NCBI GenBank assembly: GCA_965371805.1
Contig: CBDUZW010000003.1
Location: 62,001 to 126,000, forward strand
Source: JAOZTV01 sp965371805
Lineage (GTDB): Bacteria; Acidobacteriota; Aminicenantia; UBA2199
Length of the DNA stretch: 64,000 bases
Reading direction: 5' to 3'
The notes beneath the pieces were generated by a model. That model ran no database searches and was not told the DNA's origin. It saw nothing but the letters and a program-made list of their open reading frames with translations. The first letter of the stretch is position 1. Every line of letters starts with the position of its first letter. The position numbers and the translations under genes are program-made. Of the stretch, positions 59,843 through 64,000 are shown piece by piece.

Positions 59843-60940
59843 ATGATTACCTGGATCTTAGATTTTCTTAACTCAGTAGAAATACCTAGAATAGTGTCAT
59901 ATATTACATTTAGAGCTTTAATGGCGATGTTAACTTCATTTTTAATCGGAATAATATTTGGCAAACAGTTGATAAAAATTATTTTTCAATTAAATTTCAG
60001 GGATAAAACTAGAGAATATGGCGATATCTCTTCAAAGAATAAAGATGGAACGCCAACTATGGGAGGATTGATAATCTTTATATCATTTCTGATTTCTGTA
60101 GTTATATGGGGAGACCTAAAAAGTTTCTTCATCCATATAATACTTTTTTCAGCATTCTGGTTCACAGCATTAGGGTTCATTGACGATTATCTTAAGAGTA
60201 CCAGAGGTTCAAGTGATGCAGGTCTTAGCCGAAGTATAAAACTCTTCTTTCAAGCACTTTTTGGTGTAATACTTGCAATATTAGTTCTTTCACCGGACTC
60301 CACCCCTTTTTCATCAGATATTATTAGTGTCCTGTTTGCACCATTCTTTAAGAATCCTATTATTGACCTGTCTGTTTTTTATTATTTTTTTATTGTACTC
60401 GTTATAATTGGGATATCAAATGCAATTAATTTTGCAGACGGGTTAGATGGGCTCGCAACAGTTCCAGCTTCTTTTGTAACAATTGTCTATGCTGTTTTTG
60501 CTTATATTCTAGGCAATTCAAAAGCAGCAGAATATCTTCTATTTCCATACATTAAAGGTTCAGGAGAGCTATCAATAGCGCTTGCTGCACTTATTGGAGC
60601 ATTAGCTGCATTTTTATGGTATAACACATATCCAGCAGAAATATTTATGGGAGACACGGGTTCTCTATTTCTTGGAGGTGTGATTGCAACCTCAGCTATC
60701 CTGCTAAAAAAAGAGCTCCTCTTTATTATTGCAGGCGGCATTTTTGTAATTGAATTTTTATCAGTTTTTATTCAAGACTTTATTGGTATTAAATTGCTTA
60801 AAAGAAGGATTTTTTATAGGGCACCCATTCATCATACATATCAATTTCTTGGTATTGCAGAACCTAAAATTGTTGTACGGTTCTGGATACTTTCTGTCAT
60901 ATTTTTATTAATAAGTATAATTAGTATTAAACTCAGGTAG
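59843..60940 (+). CDS. mraY: phospho-MurNAc-pentapeptide translocase
   Basis: The enzyme that makes lipid I, the MurG substrate. Ten helices and the family motifs are present: DKTREYGDISSKNKDGTPTMGG near the start, DDYLK (DD), NAINFADGLDGLA, FMGDTGSLFLGG and IHHTYQ. Length 365 is normal. It follows the MurG-MurJ fusion by one base, so the three steps from lipid I to flipping sit in two adjacent genes. Confidence 0.93.
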   Translation: MITWILDFLNSVEIPRIVSYITFRALMAMLTSFLIGIIFGKQLIKIIFQLNFRDKTREYGDISSKNKDGTPTMGGLIIFISFLISVVIWGDLKSFFIHIILFSAFWFTALGFIDDYLKSTRGSSDAGLSRSIKLFFQALFGVILAILVLSPDSTPFSSDIISVLFAPFFKNPIIDLSVFYYFFIVLVIIGISNAINFADGLDGLATVPASFVTIVYAVFAYILGNSKAAEYLLFPYIKGSGELSIALAALIGALAAFLWYNTYPAEIFMGDTGSLFLGGVIATSAILLKKELLFIIAGGIFVIEFLSVFIQDFIGIKLLKRRIFYRAPIHHTYQFLGIAEPKIVVRFWILSVIFLLISIISIKLR

Positions 60941-60952
60941 GAGAAGCTAGCC

Positions 60953-61615
60953 ATGATTGAAGATTTAAAGACCATTTTAGTGTATATAAGTATAGAATTA
61001 ATGAAATTTATTATAATTGCATTAAAAAAAGCAGTTATTTTTTTTATGGGTCTGGTTATAATGATTTCATCATTTTTTATCGGCTTAAAATCTGAGATAC
61101 CTTTTATTTATGTTATTTTCAGCTTAATTGTATTAATAATACTATTGTTTTTTATCACAGAAAATGTTTTCAAAAGAACTCAATTTTCATTCAATAATAA
61201 TTTCGTAAAGTTTCTTTTAAATGAAAACAAACCACATATAAAAACTGATTTTTCAAAAGAAAAACTTAAGGAAATTAAAAGAGAAATTAATACAAAGAAA
61301 ATGTCAGCAATGAAAAGAACAATACTTGCAATATATATTAATTCAATTAACAGAAAAGAAGAGATCTTAAAGGGTGATATCAAAATCTTAAAAAGGGAGT
61401 TAGTCAAAATCCATCTAGCAGGTTATGGCTTGTTTTTTGTTCTTATACTTTTCTTTGAACTTATTTCCTTAGCATTAGCATTTGCTAATGGTATTCAAAC
61501 AGATTTTATAATATTTCTTTCTTTAATAGGATTTGTCTTTGCTTATGCACTTTTTTCAATAACAATTGATCCATTATTATACCTCCTAATACAAAAAAAA
61601 GTATTTGAAGCTTGA
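60953..61615 (+). CDS. membrane protein of unknown function
   Basis: A 220-residue protein with a pair of hydrophobic helices near 18-42 and 48-68, a basic soluble stretch (about 75-145, KRTQF to IKILKRE) and a second helix pair (about 152-176, 185-210). I recognise no family. GGAG precedes the ATG, and it follows mraY by 12 bases, so it probably belongs to the same operon and could serve the envelope. Confidence 0.6.
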   Translation: MIEDLKTILVYISIELMKFIIIALKKAVIFFMGLVIMISSFFIGLKSEIPFIYVIFSLIVLIILLFFITENVFKRTQFSFNNNFVKFLLNENKPHIKTDFSKEKLKEIKREINTKKMSAMKRTILAIYINSINRKEEILKGDIKILKRELVKIHLAGYGLFFVLILFFELISLALAFANGIQTDFIIFLSLIGFVFAYALFSITIDPLLYLLIQKKVFEA

Positions 61616-61649
61616 TTCTCTTAATACAATCCAATTCAAAAATATCGTT

Positions 61650-62078
61650 TTAGCGTTCTGCACTCCATGATCCAAATAATTCAGTATCATTTTCAATCAA
61701 GCTGATTGCACCGGTCATTTCAATCTCATTATTAAACTGTCCTAAGAAGAAATATTTATATGAATCTCCCTTATTGATGTATATTTCAACATTATAAGTA
61801 GTCTCATTATCAATTTCAACTGATATAACTTTATATGTTCCAACAGTTGCTTCATCAATCATCACATTGCCGGATTCTTCAGTTCCTGTAAATTCCAGGA
61901 TTTGATTTTTCTTTAGACCTGAATTAAAACTCAGAAAAAAAGTCCACTCTCCATTTATATCATATCCATTTTTTACTTCACTTTCTTTGCACCCAATATT
62001 TGAAATTAAGCTAAAAAAGACAATAAAAACAATTAGTATTATAAGATTTTTCATTTTGTTTTTTTTTATTATGTTCAT
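61650..62078 (-). CDS. small lipoprotein of unknown function
   Basis: Signal peptide with IGC (lipobox Cys near residue 30; internal ATG 10 residues on gives a more usual length). The mature part is a compact beta-rich domain (NGEWTFFLSF, YKVISVEIDNETTYNVEIYI, FLGQFNNEIEMTGAISL) like small lipocalin-type or META-type folds, not named with confidence. It ends 35 bases from the convergent membrane-protein gene. Confidence 0.55.
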   Translation of the reverse strand: MNIIKKNKMKNLIILIVFIVFFSLISNIGCKESEVKNGYDINGEWTFFLSFNSGLKKNQILEFTGTEESGNVMIDEATVGTYKVISVEIDNETTYNVEIYINKGDSYKYFFLGQFNNEIEMTGAISLIENDTELFGSWSAER

Positions 62079-62090
62079 TCCTGATACCTT

Positions 62091-62966
62091 CTAAAAAGAA
62101 AATTTGATCCCAAAATTCAATGCAAACCCGGTCATGTCCGATTTCATGTTTTCACCGGCCCATTGCTCATCCAAATCACCCTCAACAGCAAATTGTCCCT
62201 GATCAGTATCTTTGTGGACATAGTAAATCAAACTTCCTTCATAAAATTCATCGAAAAGATGGTAATCATCTTTATAACGAATTTGACCTGAAAAATCTCT
62301 AAATGAAGCTATTTGATATATTCCTTCTGCCGTGAAAGCAAAGTTTTTCATGATATTAATTTGTAGAGCAAGTCCAAATTTAGCTCCGGGGAAATTTGTT
62401 CTGGCATTTAACTGACCATCTCTTTGAGCAGAAAGCGAACTATCATCTCTCTCTTTAATCGTTTCTTTATAATTTGCATAATACATACCAAAGCCAAAAA
62501 CAGTTTTAATTTTAAAAACTGGATTATCAATAAAAGTATAATGAATATTTATAAAAACAGGTAACACACCCAATGTACTATCTCTCATCAGGGAGTAATC
62601 AGAATTAGTGGCAATAGTTTTTATAGATGTTTCATAGGTTTTTGTTTGGTAACCAATTTCCAGACCAACCGAATATCTATCAATTTCAATTCCTACCTCA
62701 CCACCAAAACCTTGAAAAACAAGGCTTTTACTTAGATCTGCATTATAACCATTTTTTTCGGTATAAAAAATATCATTAGATTCAATCAGTTTTGCAAAGT
62801 CGCCTGCCTTTGAAAAACTTGAAGAACTAGAAGCTTTCAAGTAGAACTGAATCTTAGAATAATTTCTCTCATTCCGGGATAACAGATATTTTACTTCTGT
62901 TATATGTATCAATATTAACAGGAAAATTACAGAAAAACTTATTTTTTTAAAATTCTTAAATTTCAT
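62091..62966 (-). CDS. outer-membrane beta-barrel protein, small
   Basis: Signal peptide or anchor (about 9-29), then alternating beta strands (YSVGLEIGYQTKTYETS, FKIKTVFGFGMYYANYKE, FAFTAEGIYQIASF) ending in NFGIKFSF, a terminal aromatic strand typical of barrel proteins of 8-10 strands. No enzymatic motif. It lies between the parvulin and a lipoprotein on one strand. Confidence 0.65.
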   Translation of the reverse strand: MKFKNFKKISFSVIFLLILIHITEVKYLLSRNERNYSKIQFYLKASSSSSFSKAGDFAKLIESNDIFYTEKNGYNADLSKSLVFQGFGGEVGIEIDRYSVGLEIGYQTKTYETSIKTIATNSDYSLMRDSTLGVLPVFINIHYTFIDNPVFKIKTVFGFGMYYANYKETIKERDDSSLSAQRDGQLNARTNFPGAKFGLALQINIMKNFAFTAEGIYQIASFRDFSGQIRYKDDYHLFDEFYEGSLIYYVHKDTDQGQFAVEGDLDEQWAGENMKSDMTGFALNFGIKFSF

Positions 62967-62969
62967 AGA

Positions 62970-63827
62970 TTAATAGATCTCTATATCAGCCTTTTTTTTT
63001 AGTTCTATTGCAAGGTTCTTCATGATCTTCTGCCCTTCCTGCTGATAAATAATTTTTTCTATATACGACTGAGCTTCTTTGAATGATATATTCTTTCTCT
63101 CATGTTTTTCATCAACCTTTATCAGGTGTACTCCAAATGTTGTTTCAACCGGAGCACTTACTTCATTATTCTTAAGTGCAAAAGCAGCTTTATCAAATTC
63201 AGGAACCATTTTGCCTTTACTGAATGTTCCAAGATCTCCACCCTTTTCAGCTGAGGGACAATCAGAGTGTTCTTTTGCTATTTCTTCAAAACTAGCTCCC
63301 TCTTTGATTTTACCTAAGAGATCATCTACCTTCTTTTTTGCTTTCTCTATAGATCCTGCCTGTTTTTTCCCAATCAAAATATGTCTTGCCTTCACCATGT
63401 CAGGAGCGACCATGTGATCTTTATGTGATTCATAATATCCCTCTAACATATCTGCAGTAATCTTTATTTTTTCCTGTGTCTCATCCTTTGTGAATTTCTG
63501 TAATAAGAGAGTCTCCTCAATATTTTTTTTAAACATATCAAAACTGACTCCATGTTTTTCCAATTCACTTTTGAAAGTCTCTTCTTTACCAAATTGTCTC
63601 TTTATCTCTTCGATATGCTTTTCAATAGCTTCATTCCCAATTTCAATTTTTCTATCTCTTGCTTCATCTACTAATAGAAAATTATCAATTATCTGTTCAA
63701 TGATCCTATCTCTTTCAGCTTCATTTATCTCAGTGGTATTCGTTTGCTGCTTATATAGCAATGTCATATCATCAAGATGTTTCTGCTCAATCATTCTCCC
63801 ATTTACCTTAGCAATGTTTTTGTCCAT
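62970..63827 (-). CDS. parvulin-type peptidyl-prolyl isomerase with SurA-like N-domain
   Basis: A helical SurA/PpiD-type N-domain (about 1-125) and one rotamase domain (VKARHILIGKK, GASFEEIAKEHSDCPSAEKGGDLGTF, FALKNNEVSAPVETTFGVHLIKV). Folding of barrel proteins is the usual role of periplasmic forms, but no signal peptide is visible here, so this copy is probably cytoplasmic. AGGAG precedes the ATG. The small barrel gene downstream follows after 3 bases. Confidence 0.88.
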   Translation of the reverse strand: MDKNIAKVNGRMIEQKHLDDMTLLYKQQTNTTEINEAERDRIIEQIIDNFLLVDEARDRKIEIGNEAIEKHIEEIKRQFGKEETFKSELEKHGVSFDMFKKNIEETLLLQKFTKDETQEKIKITADMLEGYYESHKDHMVAPDMVKARHILIGKKQAGSIEKAKKKVDDLLGKIKEGASFEEIAKEHSDCPSAEKGGDLGTFSKGKMVPEFDKAAFALKNNEVSAPVETTFGVHLIKVDEKHERKNISFKEAQSYIEKIIYQQEGQKIMKNLAIELKKKADIEIY

Positions 63828-63867
63828 AATTTCTCCTTTTTACTATTTTACCATATTATTATTTGTT

Positions 63868-63999
63868 TTAAAAACATTTTATAGAAACACGTTTTATTAG
63901 CTTTTTTGCCGAACTAATTCCGCTTAGATCAGAAATAATACTGATTACTGGAACCCATTGATCTGATCGCCCTTTCAATTTCATTTTCACAGAAGAGCC
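63868..63999 (-). CDS. C-terminal end of an unidentified protein (window edge)
   Basis: An open frame of 43 codons runs from the window edge to TAA at 63868-63870, 40 bases before the parvulin ATG. The peptide (VKMKLKGRSDQWVPVISII, then SSAKKLIKRVSIKCF) shows no known motif. A second frame ends at 63929 and cannot be excluded as the real one. Confidence 0.35.
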   Translation of the reverse strand, partial: GSSVKMKLKGRSDQWVPVISIISDLSGISSAKKLIKRVSIKCF

Positions 64000-64000
64000 A

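Overview
The window is AT-rich (roughly two thirds A+T by eye) and gene-dense. Most operons lie on the minus strand and I see no tRNA, rRNA, CRISPR or phage genes. It comes from a Gram-negative bacterium: there are outer-membrane barrels, lipoproteins, MurG, MurJ and MraY. Its energy metabolism is built on c-type cytochromes. I count about 111 haem-attachment motifs (CXXCH plus longer-spaced CX4CH/CX5CH) in 64 kb. The gene content (haem-sensing histidine kinases, GcvH-like proteins, Rnf with a multihaem cytochrome, CbcL-like and MtrA/MtrB-like proteins) recalls Desulfobacterota, Desulfuromonadota and related uncultured anaerobes. I cannot place the phylum from sequence reading alone.

Layout. 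1-1.2 kb: the start of a NarG/NxrA-type molybdoenzyme (cut by the window edge) behind a dihaem cytochrome. 1.6-1.8 kb: a 180-bp MITE-like element, with an inverted copy at 48.3 kb. 1.8-4.5 kb (+): tetrahaem cytochrome, Tat FeS lipoprotein and NrfD, a quinone-linked module with no catalytic subunit. 4.7-6.1 kb: NrfJ-like and TPR proteins. 6.2-11.2 kb: two fused multihaem-c/cytochrome-b (CbcL-like) proteins with 21 and 11 haems. 11.5-14.6 kb: first MtrB/MtrA-type outer-membrane conduit. 14.9-20.4 kb: two ArsR regulators, a tetrahaem c554-like protein, and a haem-sensor kinase with two receiver/GcvH-like proteins. 20.7-25.9 kb: RseC, a GcvH-like protein, archaemetzincin, an NtrC regulator and a second haem-sensor kinase. 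25.9-38.6 kb: one long operon of octahaem cytochrome, RnfCDGEA, RnfB-GltD fusion, NuoG-, NuoE- and NuoF-GltD-like proteins and a CBS protein. 39-47.5 kb: 18-haem NapC-type protein, then a second outer-membrane conduit with two multihaem lipoproteins. 47.9-51.9 kb: kinase, sigma-54 activator and single receiver. 51.9-55.4 kb: system II cytochrome c maturation (CcsA/ResB). 56-61 kb (+): a MurG-FHA-like-MurJ-HEAT-like fusion, then MraY. 61.6-64 kb: lipoprotein, outer-membrane protein and parvulin.

How it may work together (inference). Rnf/Nuo-type modules, the CbcL-like and NapC-type proteins and the NrfD module would exchange electrons between NADH/ferredoxin, quinones and periplasmic cytochromes. 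Two MtrAB-type conduits would carry electrons across the outer membrane in either direction, and the NarG-type enzyme would be another terminal partner. CcsA/ResB would attach the haem. Two look-alike sigma-54 promoters, and a tandem dyad upstream of one of them, tie the conduit operon to the NtrC-family regulators.

Most striking: the MurG-MurJ fusion; an Rnf complex whose RnfC lacks the usual NADH/FMN glycine motif, whose RnfD has Ala at the flavinylation Thr, and whose RnfB carries a partly degenerate GltD-like domain; a sensor kinase with a zinc-ribbon-like insertion inside its ATPase domain; receiver-GcvH fusions; and the MITE that abuts a promoter.
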